This document shows positions 43,901 through 48,099 of a stretch of 64,000 bases of DNA, piece by piece. The translations under genes were made by a program, and so were the position numbers. The notes beneath the pieces were generated by a model. The model was not told the origin of the DNA. It searched no databases and saw only the letters and a list, made by a program, of their open reading frames with translations. Positions within the stretch are counted from its first letter, which is position 1, and each line of letters opens with the position of its first letter. Source of the DNA: Ascarosepion bandense (taxonomy: Eukaryota; Mollusca; Cephalopoda; Sepiida; Sepiidae); assembly GCA_037127315.1 (NCBI GenBank), contig JBBBDQ010000421.1, forward strand, positions 1,537,001 through 1,601,000, read 5' to 3'.

Positions 43901-46579
43901 AAATGTGAACAGTCTAGTTGATATATTTAATGCAAGCACGATAGTAGTAAAAATTTGTATGTTGATTCTTTTTTCCTCTCTTTCTTTTGTTGACAGTTGT
44001 GTTGTGAGAAAGAAGAAAAGTATAAGTGAAAGAGAGAGTGAGAAAATGCATGTCTGGTTTTGACACCCAGTCAGACAACAGTAACTCTTTGTAAAGTTCT
44101 TTCTTTCGTTGATGACAAGGCAAAAAGAAGATAGAGAAGAAATGCAGGTTGAAAGAAAAGGTGAAAGAGTAAGAAAATGCAGGTCACCTGGACACCAACC
44201 GTGAGATGGCCTTAGGTCCTCTGAAGAGAAAAGGCAAAAAAATCACACATTCATGCATTTTGACAACCAAAAATAAGATCAACTTTGAATATATTTTTCT
44301 GATTTCTGATTGGTCAATATATAAGCTGCTGTATTTATATTTTGGTCCTCGACTACGTCCACATAAAAATAAGTAAGCCAATTGATGAAAATGGATTTTC
44401 TATTAATTCGTAAAATAAGTGTTCTCTTCATTAGCTCCTGAAAGAGTATAGGCGTGTGTAAAGTTGGATTTATTTAAGCTATCAAATATTCAGAACAGTT
44501 TATACAAAGTTAAAGAAAATTTATTTTTAACAAATTATTGATTATTGCACTGCCGGTCTTCAGCATTTCTTTAGAGATTTTATTTTTACTTTCTCCCGCG
44601 CTTTTTTGGACATGGATGGAATTACACTTCTATATCCTTTGACCTGTGAGGTGCGTAAATAAAATGTTATTTTCATTGTTTTAAGTAAAAAGTATGCATT
44701 ACTTTTTGAGAAAATTTAGTTAATTAATCCTTAACAGATTTTGAAACACATCTCTACGCATATTGAATTTTAAAGAGAATTTTTTTTAAATATGTTGTTT
44801 TTGTTTACATTTGTTTTTTTTTCGTATAGCGGCTCAATGAGCGAAGAAAAATACCAATGCTAATTTAAATATCTAAAAACGTAGATAATTTTTCCTTTAA
44901 CCCAGATCAGCTTTAGCCTAAAAAAAAAGCTATTCCAAAATCAAAATTTACGTACGGAAATTAATTAATCAATCCGAATTAAAAGAAAAATAAACTTCCG
45001 TAAAAAAAAACAAAAAAAAAACTTTTCTTTAGTTTTTATTATCTTTCAAATAAAATAAATCCAGAATTTGGTTTAAAAAATTCAAATGCATTTAAATTTT
45101 AAAATGCGTATATTTTATTTATTTTATTTTTTTTTTTTTATAAAAAGTAATGCTTAAATTATTGCTTTTGTTTTATTTAAATTAAACTCAGTCAGTCAGT
45201 TGGTGATACGCGCTTGGGCGATCATGTCTCGAAAGAGTGACTGACTGAGCAAATGATTACCCCCCCCCATTACTTTCTGCGATAGACTGGTTGTCAGCCA
45301 AGGCTATAGAAGCCACTCTGTCCTGCTATTTAATTTAACCCATAACTGGAGGGAAGCAAGGGATTAATAATTAATCGAATCCTTTTCCCAGCGGTATTTG
45401 CGCGTAAGTGAATGCAACAATGCAAGGAATTAAACTGGAATTCGAATACTAACTAAATCAATAAGAACGAATTCGAACATATAATTTTTAAATTTATTGC
45501 TAGAATGAAAAATGAAAATTCTCAATTTATGTAGGAAGTGCTTGAAATAATCCGACTTATGGAATGTTCAAAATTTTGTAATAAAAAAAATTATTTTAAC
45601 GCATTTTCTTATTTATGAACATACGAAATTTAAATTAAAAGATCATTAAATGATGACACTGTTTTGAGTGTTTTCTGAATATGTCATGTCCCAAACAGAA
45701 AAGAAAAATATTTAATTTTTTAATTTTAATTTTATATTTCGGTTCAATTTTAACTGGCAGACTTGACGATAAACAAACATTAAGAAAATTTTCCATTTTT
45801 CCACACAATTACGATTTTTAAAAAATAGCAAATAATTGCTGATTTGGACAAAGTTTTATGTTCTCTCAGTAACTGAACTGAACATATCATTTTTTTTAAT
45901 TATTTTATGAAGAAATATTTTTTTCTCAAAATATTAATTTTAAAAACGGATTAATTTCTAAAAGAAATAATAGATTTTTATTTTGCGTTTTACTTTTTAA
46001 AACTTTTAATTTCTACCTCAACAAAAATAAAATATCACTTTCCACTTTTTTTAAGACTATGAATTTGTTTTTCGCCCATTAACTACCATGAAATCCTGTT
46101 ATCCTCAATTTTTTAAGAAATCGTTACTTTAGAAAATAAGTGTTTAAATTGTAAATGTAATTTCTAATTATTGACAAGATTTTTTTTTTCTGTTGAACAA
46201 TGTATGGCATCATTTAAAAGACCAAAACTAAAAATTAAAAAAATCATTAAAACAAAAATAATTCAAATTAAACAGTGTTAAAGTTATTAGTTATATATCT
46301 ACTTTTTTTTTTCTTTTTTCTAAGTACAGTACAAAATAAATAAAATTATAATGACATATTTATTCAAAAATTGAATTATTTTTTTCTTAGGAAGTTGAGA
46401 TTTTTAAGTCACAAATCACTAATTAATTCTTTTAGGCACAAGATCGTGAGTTAAAATGACATACGCTATAGAAGAACTGTGTAACAGTAAATAGAACCGA
46501 TATCAAGTATAAAATAGCGGTATAATTTATACGGAATTTTAATACAGTCGCTTATTTTCTACTTACTGTTGTCGGCCAT
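10005..46579 (-). CDS. PTPA: PTPA, protein phosphatase 2A activator (whole gene, 10 coding exons)
   Basis: PTPA (PPP2R4) is a cytosolic and nuclear factor with peptidyl-prolyl isomerase activity that activates the PP2A catalytic subunit with ATP; this is family knowledge. Coding segments, all minus strand: 46579-46567, 41104-41004, 39022-38936, 33301-33176, 29671-29554, 25288-25189, 21082-20958, 14424-14324, 13296-13189 and 10079-10005. They total 951 nt plus a TGA stop, giving 317 residues, close to the roughly 320 of animal PTPA. Every junction has AG/GT and joins in phase. Family signatures appear in order: KPIKEIH near residue 20, [14 protein letters not shown] near 75, [13 protein letters not shown] around 139-151, [16 protein letters not shown] around 194, [18 protein letters not shown] and [13 protein letters not shown] near the C terminus. 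No frame is broken. The start is the ATG of exon 1 (MADN...), just before a gtaagt donor. Nothing in the sequence shows its regulation. The gene is large only because its introns are packed with transposons. Confidence 0.96.
10080..13188 (-). other. PTPA intron 9
   Basis: Mostly extreme AT-rich DNA (10100-12000) with no recognised repeat. At 12240-12580 the composition is distinctly less AT-rich and open frames of about 100 codons exist on both strands. Neither resembles a family I know, and splice signals around them are not convincing. Confidence 0.7.
13189..13296 (-). CDS. PTPA: PTPA exon 9
   Basis: 108 nt, 36 codons, acceptor caaatgcag and donor gtatgt. Encodes [20 protein letters not shown] and [16 protein letters not shown]. 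This matches the highly conserved KTGPF.EHS.QLWNIS.V..W.KVN.G..KMY.AE block. Confidence 0.96.
13676..13752. mobile_element. Mariner-type MITE, 77 bp
   Basis: Begins TTGGGTTGGGCAAAAAGTTT and its reverse-complement end begins TTGGGTTGGCCAAGAAGGTT. The terminal inverted repeats of about 30 bp are typical of mariner elements. A TA dinucleotide flanks both sides (13674-13675 and 13753-13754), as expected for Tc1/mariner target duplication. Confidence 0.85.
13800..14120 (-). pseudogene. Mariner transposase C-terminal relic
   Basis: In minus sense, fragments read YPLNDYCFF-like, then [18 protein letters not shown], then [20 protein letters not shown] followed by Asp and stop. This is the order of the C-terminal part of mariner transposases (DYH.F ... 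EV..A...FF ... GI..L..RW..C....G.YF). Several frame changes and losses show decay. The MITE lies just downstream of its 3' end. Confidence 0.65.
14324..14424 (-). CDS. PTPA: PTPA exon 8
   Basis: 101 nt, acceptor ttcttatag and donor gtaaga. Encodes [20 protein letters not shown] and [14 protein letters not shown]. This corresponds to the PTPA segment HP.L.P..F......... ..YMFL.CI.FI. Confidence 0.94.
15007..15300 (-). mobile_element. tRNA-like repeat (SINE-B family), minus copy
   Basis: 15175-15300 in minus sense reads as a tRNA-like head ending in gcagcttcgaatcctgctgg, with B box TTCGAATCC. The left end (gttatttttagtggatat) is the same terminal sequence as that starting at 15412. It carries the triplicated 27-mer described next. 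It was probably a SINE with terminal inverted repeats. Confidence is limited because the boundary on the right is unclear. Confidence 0.5.
15026..15110. repeat. 27-bp minisatellite, three perfect copies
   Basis: Unit atttgtattggagtagacg + ctctattt is repeated three times without a mismatch, followed by attt. The unit itself derives from the end of the neighbouring SINE-B element (compare gtatttgagta at 15437 and gagtatctactcaaaataca at 15627). Confidence 0.95.
15412..15672 (+). mobile_element. SINE-B-like element with terminal inverted repeats
   Basis: Starts gttatttttagtggatactc and ends with the near reverse complement (gagtatctactcaaaa... cgactaaaattaac), arms about 30 bp. Inside is a tRNA-like head with gtagccaaaaggtcaaagcc and a B box gcaggttcaaatcatgc. 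A related plus copy lies near 63680-63900. Confidence 0.6.
16427..16737 (-). mobile_element. SINE-A, full length
   Basis: Minus sense: tggtacagtggatattgg (A box), gggttcgaattccagttg (B box), body aaggtattaatccgtctatt, tail ctatagccttggtcggcaac, then a conserved hairpin (gagacatg / catgtctc around GAAA in plus sense, 16474-16493). It ends in a short (CAGT)n repeat at 16427. Other copies: 25826-26130, 55285-55590, 45188-45450 and fragments at 27450-27548 and 30189-30256. Confidence 0.88.
17444..17463. repeat. Target-site duplication, left copy (20 bp)
   Basis: acttgatactacatgtgact, identical to 17502-17521. The preceding base (c) also matches, so the duplication could be 21 bp. Confidence 0.93.
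17466..17501 (+). pseudogene. Retro-inserted 5' half of tRNA-Asp(GTC)
   Basis: 36 nt beginning TCCTCGGTAGTATAGTGGTG and ending ...CGCCTGTC. They follow the 5' half of eukaryotic tRNA-Asp from base 1 to the anticodon (G34 T35 C36); A box TAGTATAGTGG is intact. The 3' half is absent and there is no poly(A). The fragment, with two extra bases (tc) at its 5' side, is bracketed by a perfect 20-bp direct repeat. Internal stop at the anticodon loop plus a target duplication indicates reverse transcription and insertion of a tRNA half, as in tailless retropseudogenes. It cannot encode a functional tRNA. Confidence 0.88.
17502..17521. repeat. Target-site duplication, right copy (20 bp)
   Basis: Identical to 17444-17463 and immediately 3' of the tRNA-Asp half. 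Confidence 0.93.
17838..18366 (+). pseudogene. RTE-like LINE fragment (reverse transcriptase start joined to C-terminal end)
   Basis: 17840-18045 reads [20 protein letters not shown] then [18 protein letters not shown], the N-terminal palm and fingers of an RTE-type reverse transcriptase. From 18106 the frame gives [20 protein letters not shown] followed by [13 protein letters not shown] and [13 protein letters not shown], the C-terminal region of the same class. The catalytic middle with FADD is missing (internal deletion near 18050-18100). Dead copy inside PTPA intron 7, antisense to the gene. Confidence 0.8.
19285..20222 (-). mobile_element. Unclassified repeat (ACTAGCAGTATAGCC family), split by a nested insertion
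   Basis: 19300-19545 and about 20000-20222 together form the reverse complement of 22718-23146. The right end reads gggctatactgctaatata, i.e. the family start in minus sense. Between them, about 19550-19993, lies other repeat DNA: a tataaaaggcaagatgctt stretch and a LINE 3' tail ending in ggggtgatatgattaaaa. Class unknown; the termini are not those of a family I can name with certainty. Confidence 0.6.
19785..19993 (+). repeat. CR1-like LINE 3'-tail repeat
   Basis: Contains ttggagtagatagatctg, gaacaggttaagaggctcat and the end tagccccctgcacatcagtg ... ggggtgatatgattaaaaaa. The last part matches the 3' terminus of the LINE at 51.2-54.1 kb. The same unit appears nearly twice in tandem at 41687-42031. 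Confidence 0.7.
20958..21082 (-). CDS. PTPA: PTPA exon 7
   Basis: 125 nt, acceptor tttaattag and donor gtaaga. Encodes [20 protein letters not shown] followed by [20 protein letters not shown] and LI. This is the PTPA family signature, nearly unchanged from vertebrates. Confidence 0.97.
21880..22715 (-). pseudogene. I-clade LINE fragment with RNase H remains
   Basis: Minus sense from about 22715: [20 protein letters not shown] (RNase H AE.LAL..A region), then [20 protein letters not shown] (the WIPSH.GI.GNE.AD block of LINE-encoded RNase H, with E to G and D to G changes). Then [20 protein letters not shown] and a [11 protein letters not shown] zinc-knuckle block, typical of the C terminus of I-clade LINEs. 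Stops and frameshifts occur throughout. The 3' end reads agggttgatatgtcg, like the tail of the composite SINE. Confidence 0.75.
22718..23146 (+). mobile_element. Unclassified repeat (ACTAGCAGTATAGCC family)
   Basis: Starts actagcagtatagcccggca and runs to about gtgtaaattttcaagaaaat. It is the inverted, more compact counterpart of 19285-20222 and shares tatcgggggtacctcgacac. Other members with the related start actagcatcatagc are at 32310 and 38059. Confidence 0.65.
23165..24003 (+). pseudogene. CR1/Jockey-like LINE C-terminal fragment
   Basis: Plus-strand counterpart of 51230-52060 minus: [12 protein letters not shown], then [37 protein letters not shown] (a frame-shifted match to the same DNA), LWNSLL, and the 3' end ctgcaaaacagcggcagtaa ... 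gggtgatatgattataaaaa. Several frameshifts. Lies antisense in PTPA intron 6. Confidence 0.8.
24184..24230. repeat. (TA)n microsatellite
   Basis: Uninterrupted TA tract directly beside the 3' end of the minus-strand CR1-like fragment that follows. Confidence 0.95.
24232..24490 (-). repeat. CR1/Jockey-like LINE 3' fragment
   Basis: Begins tgtttcaccccaagtaaggc (reverse of the family 3' terminus) and continues with the sequence equivalent to 51400-51490 (catttaaacttttggagatg, gaagggagttccacaggc). Confidence 0.8.
25189..25288 (-). CDS. PTPA: PTPA exon 6
   Basis: 100 nt, acceptor cattctaaag and donor gtagga. Encodes [20 protein letters not shown] and on to KVNE plus two bases of an Arg codon. It completes the YGTGHE motif and carries the [11 protein letters not shown] helix of PTPA. 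Confidence 0.95.
25826..26130 (-). mobile_element. SINE-A, full length
   Basis: Same structure as 16427-16737: hairpin catgtctc aaaa gagacatg at 25869-25888 (plus sense), body, B box in ggaattcgaacttggc, and tRNA head ending tatccactgtaccacaacgc. Confidence 0.88.
26535..27445 (-). pseudogene. I-clade LINE fragment with RNase H domain
   Basis: Minus sense: [20 protein letters not shown] (RNase H first Asp in YTDGSK), [11 protein letters not shown] followed by a stop where the family has the catalytic Glu, [10 protein letters not shown], then [20 protein letters not shown] with KKST (the last catalytic Asp is kept). The 3' end at about 26545-26580 reads ggggttgatatgctagtaaa, matching the tail of the composite SINE. 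Broken by stops. The right edge runs into a SINE-A head (27450-27548). Confidence 0.8.
26829..26862. repeat. (GT)n microsatellite
   Basis: Imperfect GT repeat within the I-clade LINE fragment. Confidence 0.9.
27450..27548 (-). repeat. SINE-A head fragment
   Basis: Contains the B box (ggaattcgaactcggctccc) and tRNA head (tatccactgtaccacaacac), without the 3' body. Confidence 0.8.
27590..27705 (+). repeat. Inverted repeat, left copy (pair with 28655-28787)
   Basis: About 112 bp (gttcagtgcttctcaccac ... gcatcatgtttt) matches the reverse complement of 28672-28783 at roughly 90%. Both copies are open in the same frame over about 40 codons ([14 protein letters not shown]). Family unknown. Confidence 0.75.
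27806..28161. mobile_element. Solo LTR, 356 bp, TSD gtttc
   Basis: Ends TGTTGTGGATTC... and ...GATCCCCAACA give TG/CA termini. The flanking five bases are gtttc on both sides (27801-27805 and 28162-28166). No internal retrotransposon sequence remains, so it is a solo LTR from recombination. Orientation is unclear. It is inserted in repeat DNA within PTPA intron 5. Confidence 0.88.
28655..28787 (-). repeat. Inverted repeat, right copy
   Basis: Reverse counterpart of 27590-27705. The minus-strand frame reads [20 protein letters not shown] and on to [12 protein letters not shown]. Confidence 0.75.
29258..29501. mobile_element. Solo LTR, 244 bp, TSD gtgac
   Basis: Begins TGTTATAATGGAACATCC and ends CCCACGATATAACA, with 7-bp terminal inverted repeats TGTTATA/TATAACA. 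It is flanked by gtgac at 29253-29257 and 29502-29506. It contains gtacaataaactctg, a possible polyadenylation signal in plus sense. Lies only 53 bp from PTPA exon 5. Confidence 0.92.
29554..29671 (-). CDS. PTPA: PTPA exon 5
   Basis: 118 nt, acceptor attgtag and donor gttggt (weak but usable). Encodes [10 protein letters not shown]..., then [20 protein letters not shown] and YGT plus the first base of the Gly codon finished in exon 6. The [13 protein letters not shown] loop spanning this junction is the best-conserved PTPA motif and lies at the nucleotide and PP2A interface in the family. Confidence 0.95.
29880..30160 (-). repeat. CR1/Jockey-like LINE 3' fragment
   Basis: Diverged match to the 3' region of the LINE at 51.2 kb (gtcagtaattccccatgcaa... 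gaagggaatttcacaagtga, gtgcaagaaaagaaactgtt). Confidence 0.6.
30189..30256 (-). repeat. SINE-A 3'-tail fragment
   Basis: agtcagtcagtcagtcaagt followed by gtcatacgtgatacatgc and gatcatgtctcaaaagag; this is the (CAGT)n end and hairpin half of SINE-A. Confidence 0.75.
30490..30885 (-). repeat. CR1/Jockey-like LINE fragment with poly(G) insertion
   Basis: Corresponds to about 51918-52320 of the nearly intact LINE (caatggattcaatataatct, ttaacaatggacttgaggtc, aatgaagccctggagaacac). A run of G at 30613-30627 interrupts it. Confidence 0.7.
31313..31605 (-). mobile_element. Composite SINE, degenerate, truncated in its 5S head
   Basis: Minus-sense 3' tail at 31340-31365 (ggttgataggccatagaaaa), body at 31440-31530. 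The tRNA head leads at 31571-31600 into aagcttacagcatttgttat, which corresponds to the 3' end of the 5S-like part. Confidence 0.65.
32310..32841 (+). mobile_element. Unclassified repeat (ACTAGCATCATAGCC family)
   Basis: Starts actagcatcatagcctggcg and ends cacagattgccttttatata in a TA tract (32818-32841). The start and the fttgtttcaaaattac-like interior (32436-32455) are shared with 38059-38310. Class unknown. Confidence 0.6.
33176..33301 (-). CDS. PTPA: PTPA exon 4
   Basis: 126 nt, 42 codons, acceptor gtattacag and donor gtaaaa. Encodes the strongly conserved [14 protein letters not shown]...[12 protein letters not shown] block, which in PTPA forms part of the helical core. Phase 0 at both ends. 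Confidence 0.96.
33493..33793. mobile_element. Solo LTR, 301 bp, TSD ctaat
   Basis: Begins TGTTATGGGGAAACACACC and ends CTACTCTACAACA. It is flanked by ctaat at 33488-33492 and 33794-33798. It contains a run of aagttc-rich repeats (33555-33625). No internal element sequence. Confidence 0.88.
34520..34979 (+). repeat. 5' LTR of the non-autonomous element
   Basis: Begins TGTAATATAATAATCTGG and ends GAGTATATAACA. Contains a TATA-like gaagatatataaagactgcg at about 34685 and aataaaaatataagtcatat near the end, a likely polyadenylation region. A hairpin of ccccaatagca/tgctattgggg lies at 34777-34801. Confidence 0.92.
36597..36758 (+). CDS. Small single-pass membrane protein inside the LTR element (hypothetical)
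   Basis: 53 codons from ATG (36597, context aaatATGg) to TGA (36758). Residues 1-14 are acidic and polar, residues 15-34 form one hydrophobic helix ([20 protein letters not shown]), and residues 35-43 are strongly basic (RKRISKCKR). That is the layout of a type I or III single-pass protein with a basic stop-transfer segment. A different frame stays open from about 36760 to 36923, so the original protein may have had a longer cytoplasmic tail. An acceptor-like tgcttttgtgcag/g ends near 36503, and a donor-like aag/gtaaagt lies at 35189. No homology is recognised. It could be a captured host fragment, the tail of an envelope-like protein, or chance. Confidence 0.45.
   Translation: MERFSEGYEELPKKLTIGVIAGVVSVIIILGIVARKRISKCKRSNSTSEKEML
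37595..38054 (+). repeat. 3' LTR of the non-autonomous element
   Basis: 460 bp, 458 identical to the 5' LTR by eye. Followed directly by the target duplication gata. Confidence 0.92.
38059..38310 (+). repeat. Fragment of the ACTAGCATCATAGC repeat family
   Basis: tactagcatcatagcacgcg and ttgtttcaaaattactggga match 32310-32470. The LTR element inserted immediately before its first base. Confidence 0.65.
38936..39022 (-). CDS. PTPA: PTPA exon 3
   Basis: 87 nt, 29 codons, acceptor tttttgtag and donor gtaagt. Encodes [20 protein letters not shown] and the next nine residues. This matches the PTPA segment AY.D..GFIL..NE.VKGKK. Phase 0 at both ends. Confidence 0.95.
40201..40468. mobile_element. 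Palindromic element, about 111-bp arms
   Basis: 40201-40311 and 40357-40468 are reverse complements at over 90%, around a 45-bp centre. The right arm reads gaagctgatgatggcttgcc then tgaaataggcctatac, and the left arm carries the same text in reverse. CTGATGA (40389-40395) and GAAA (40406-40409) are separated by a short G/C stem, the order of a hammerhead core. No coding sequence. Confidence 0.85.
40478..40903. repeat. LTR-like sequence with internal tandem duplication
   Basis: About 180 bp is present twice: 40530-40712 and 40725-40903 both carry ggaacag..gaattgaatgctg, gttaaatatacaatatttct-like sequence and the end cttggtcacaaca. The outer sequence starts gttgtggtgttttcc. It resembles a solo LTR with a duplicated segment, but I could not find a clean target duplication. 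Confidence 0.5.
41004..41104 (-). CDS. PTPA: PTPA exon 2
   Basis: 101 nt, acceptor ttcttcag and donor gtactg. Encodes [20 protein letters not shown] and onward to KWRNSK. The KPIKEIH...DMDKW block is the N-terminal PTPA signature that precedes the conserved AY..L.GF.L segment of exon 3. Ends in phase 0. Confidence 0.93.
41475..42320 (-). mobile_element. 5S rRNA-tRNA composite SINE interrupted by a LINE-tail insertion
   Basis: 42196-42315 in minus sense is the 5S-like head (ggtcatatcacattaaatac ... gatgggtgaccgcttggg). Then cgtaagcatttagtgacgga leads into the tRNA head, and 42037-42130 is the body. The tail resumes at 41475-41686 (cttggggaccctgcccttaa ... ggttgatatgccataaaaac). Between them, 41687-42031 is the nested LINE-tail repeat. 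The junction is the same as in 7797-8295. Confidence 0.88.
41687..42031 (+). repeat. CR1-like LINE 3'-tail repeat, about 1.6 tandem copies, nested in the composite SINE
   Basis: 41690-41820 and 41825-42031 both start ttggagtagatagatct and share gaacaggttaagaggctcat. The second ends with ggggtgatacaattaaaaaa. Same family as 19785-19993. Confidence 0.75.
43045..43375 (+). repeat. CR1/Jockey-like LINE 3' fragment
   Basis: Counterpart of the last coding part and 3' UTR of the LINE at 51.2 kb (ggtcccacccttttaccatt, actcccttccatttacttgc), ending gtggtcccacattgcttgga and an A run at 43368-43381. Confidence 0.75.
45188..45450 (-). mobile_element. SINE-A, diverged and 5' truncated
   Basis: cagtcagtcagttggtgata, gatcatgtctcgaaagag, caaggctatagaagccactc and ttaaactggaattcgaatac mark the tail, body and B box. 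The tRNA head is lost. Confidence 0.75.
46567..46579 (-). CDS. PTPA: PTPA exon 1 (start codon)
   Basis: Encodes only Met-Ala-Asp-Asn plus the first base of the next codon, followed by a perfect gtaagt donor. The sequence upstream on the minus strand is the 5' UTR or promoter. The assignment rests on the donor, the phase (one base left over, matching exon 2) and the short acidic start common in this family. A slightly different upstream start cannot be excluded. Confidence 0.82.
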
Positions 46580-47530
46580 ATTGTCCCAATGCTTTAAAGT
46601 TTCAGGTTAACTGGGGTTATCTCCCTTACATTGTAACATTCTTCAATAACAATGAATTTAAATTTTATTTTTCAAAATCTAAATGAATAACAAACTTAGA
46701 AAAACTCGACTTGGATTTTATTTTAATTTTAGACATTCGTGCTATAATATAATTTGTACTATGTGCAAAACTGAAAATCCACAAGTATAACATTTCTAAT
46801 CTAATTCCCATTTTTTTAATATTGTATTTTTCGTTGAAAAAACTACTTTGTTTAAAAAATAAATTGAGTAAATTTTGCTGGATTTTAGCTGCAACGTCAC
46901 AATATTGACATCAGAGTCAAACACAACTAAGTAAAAAAATTTTTCAAGATTACTACTTCCATAACAAAATAACGAGTGTTCTTCCCTGATATGATTTTTT
47001 TTTTTACGAGTAAAGCTTCATTTATTATTTATTTGTTTATTTATTTATTTATTTCACTTTTTTAGCGAAGGAATTTTCCGTGGTACGTTTTTATTTTGAA
47101 ATCGTTAAGAACAAAATAAAATCAATTAATCATGATTACAATTTACAATCATTTTTTTTTTTATCCACGAGTAACGTGTAGTGTACTGTAAGTGTAAAAA
47201 TAACTGCTATTTTGACAAAATCTTTTTAAGATTGAATCGTATTTCCACGAACTGACTCAACTTAAACCGTAAAACGACTCTGCAGTGCAAATTGAGGAAC
47301 TATAGAAATTATTACGGAGTCGCCAACTGGGTGCCCCGTGATTGGATGAAAAATAACCAATCACAGGCTACCTTTTTAGATTTTCAACATGCTCCCAACG
47401 TAAATGAGTATAACAAACACTCTTCCTCTTTTGCTTGTTAGGACCTTACAGACCAGACGTCCCCGTCTGCTCTCCGCCATCTAGACCCACTATACGTGAG
47501 GGGATTTGACAGCAACTGAAGCACAGAAGT
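46580..47530 (-). promoter_or_regulatory. Region upstream of PTPA, candidate promoter
   Basis: 47331-47480 is less AT-rich than its surroundings. It contains a perfect inverted pair of CCAAT boxes, gtgattgg and ccaatcac separated by 11 bp (about 47336-47362), and ctccgccatctag near 47475, which resembles a YY1 site. These could serve PTPA, whose start codon is about 760 bp away, or a divergent transcript. No TATA box or CpG island is evident. This is a weak inference. Confidence 0.3.
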
Positions 47531-47788
47531 CATGGCTCTATTTCTGCAACCCAACCATAACAAAACAGGAAATATAAACTGTTAAAAGGACGCATCTTTC
47601 AGATAAGTTCCACAAATCCGACTGTTTGCAAGAGATTGTCCTTTCTTCTTTTCTCACTTTTCCTGTAAATACAAGTTTATAACATCTTCATCTGTGTTTG
47701 TGTTTCTTTCTTCTTGCCAGCATCACAATATTGTTACAATTAAAATTGAGAAATTCCCAATATTATCAAAAATGAGTGGAGTTACCTT

Positions 47789-48065
47789 CATTCAGACTAT
47801 TGCCCTCATCTTTGTTGCCATATGTATGATGTTTCGGCCGTTGTACACTCCGACCTTCTTCAGGTTATAGAAATTTTGAACCGACCCCTTTATTACAATC
47901 ACTGAGGTATATCATTCTCGTTCCTTGTGGTAAGACTCTTTTGGTAGTCATGCATTATTTCCCTCTAACCAGACTCTCTAAGTTACTTGTTACTTGAACT
48001 CACAAGCTTTTAGGTCAAGTTACACAGAAACTAACCAATGCTTATATCCACTAGGCCATGTACCC
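47789..48065 (-). mobile_element. tRNA-derived SINE (SINE-C family)
   Basis: Minus sense: tggcctagtggatataagca (A box), gtgagttcaagtaacaag (B box), body, then acctgaagaaggtcggagtg, acaacggccgaaacatcata and ggcaacaaagatgagggcaa. Best-preserved copy of the family. Followed at 48072-48099 by a T run. Confidence 0.75.
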
Positions 48066-48099
48066 TTAAGGTTGTTTTTTTTTTTTTTTTTTTTTTTTG

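Larger units (their letters stand above)
41105..46566 (-). other. PTPA intron 1
   Basis: Contains the interrupted composite SINE (41475-42320), a CR1-like fragment (43045-43375) and a truncated SINE-A (45188-45450). 43380-45180 and 45460-46560 are AT-rich with no recognised gene. Confidence 0.75.

Noticed and set aside
43914..43945. A 17-base match (atatatttaatgcaagc) to PTPA exon 8, giving ACIKYIN in translation
   Set aside because: The match is short, AT-rich and ends abruptly on both sides; expected by chance in a window this AT-rich, so not called a duplicated exon.
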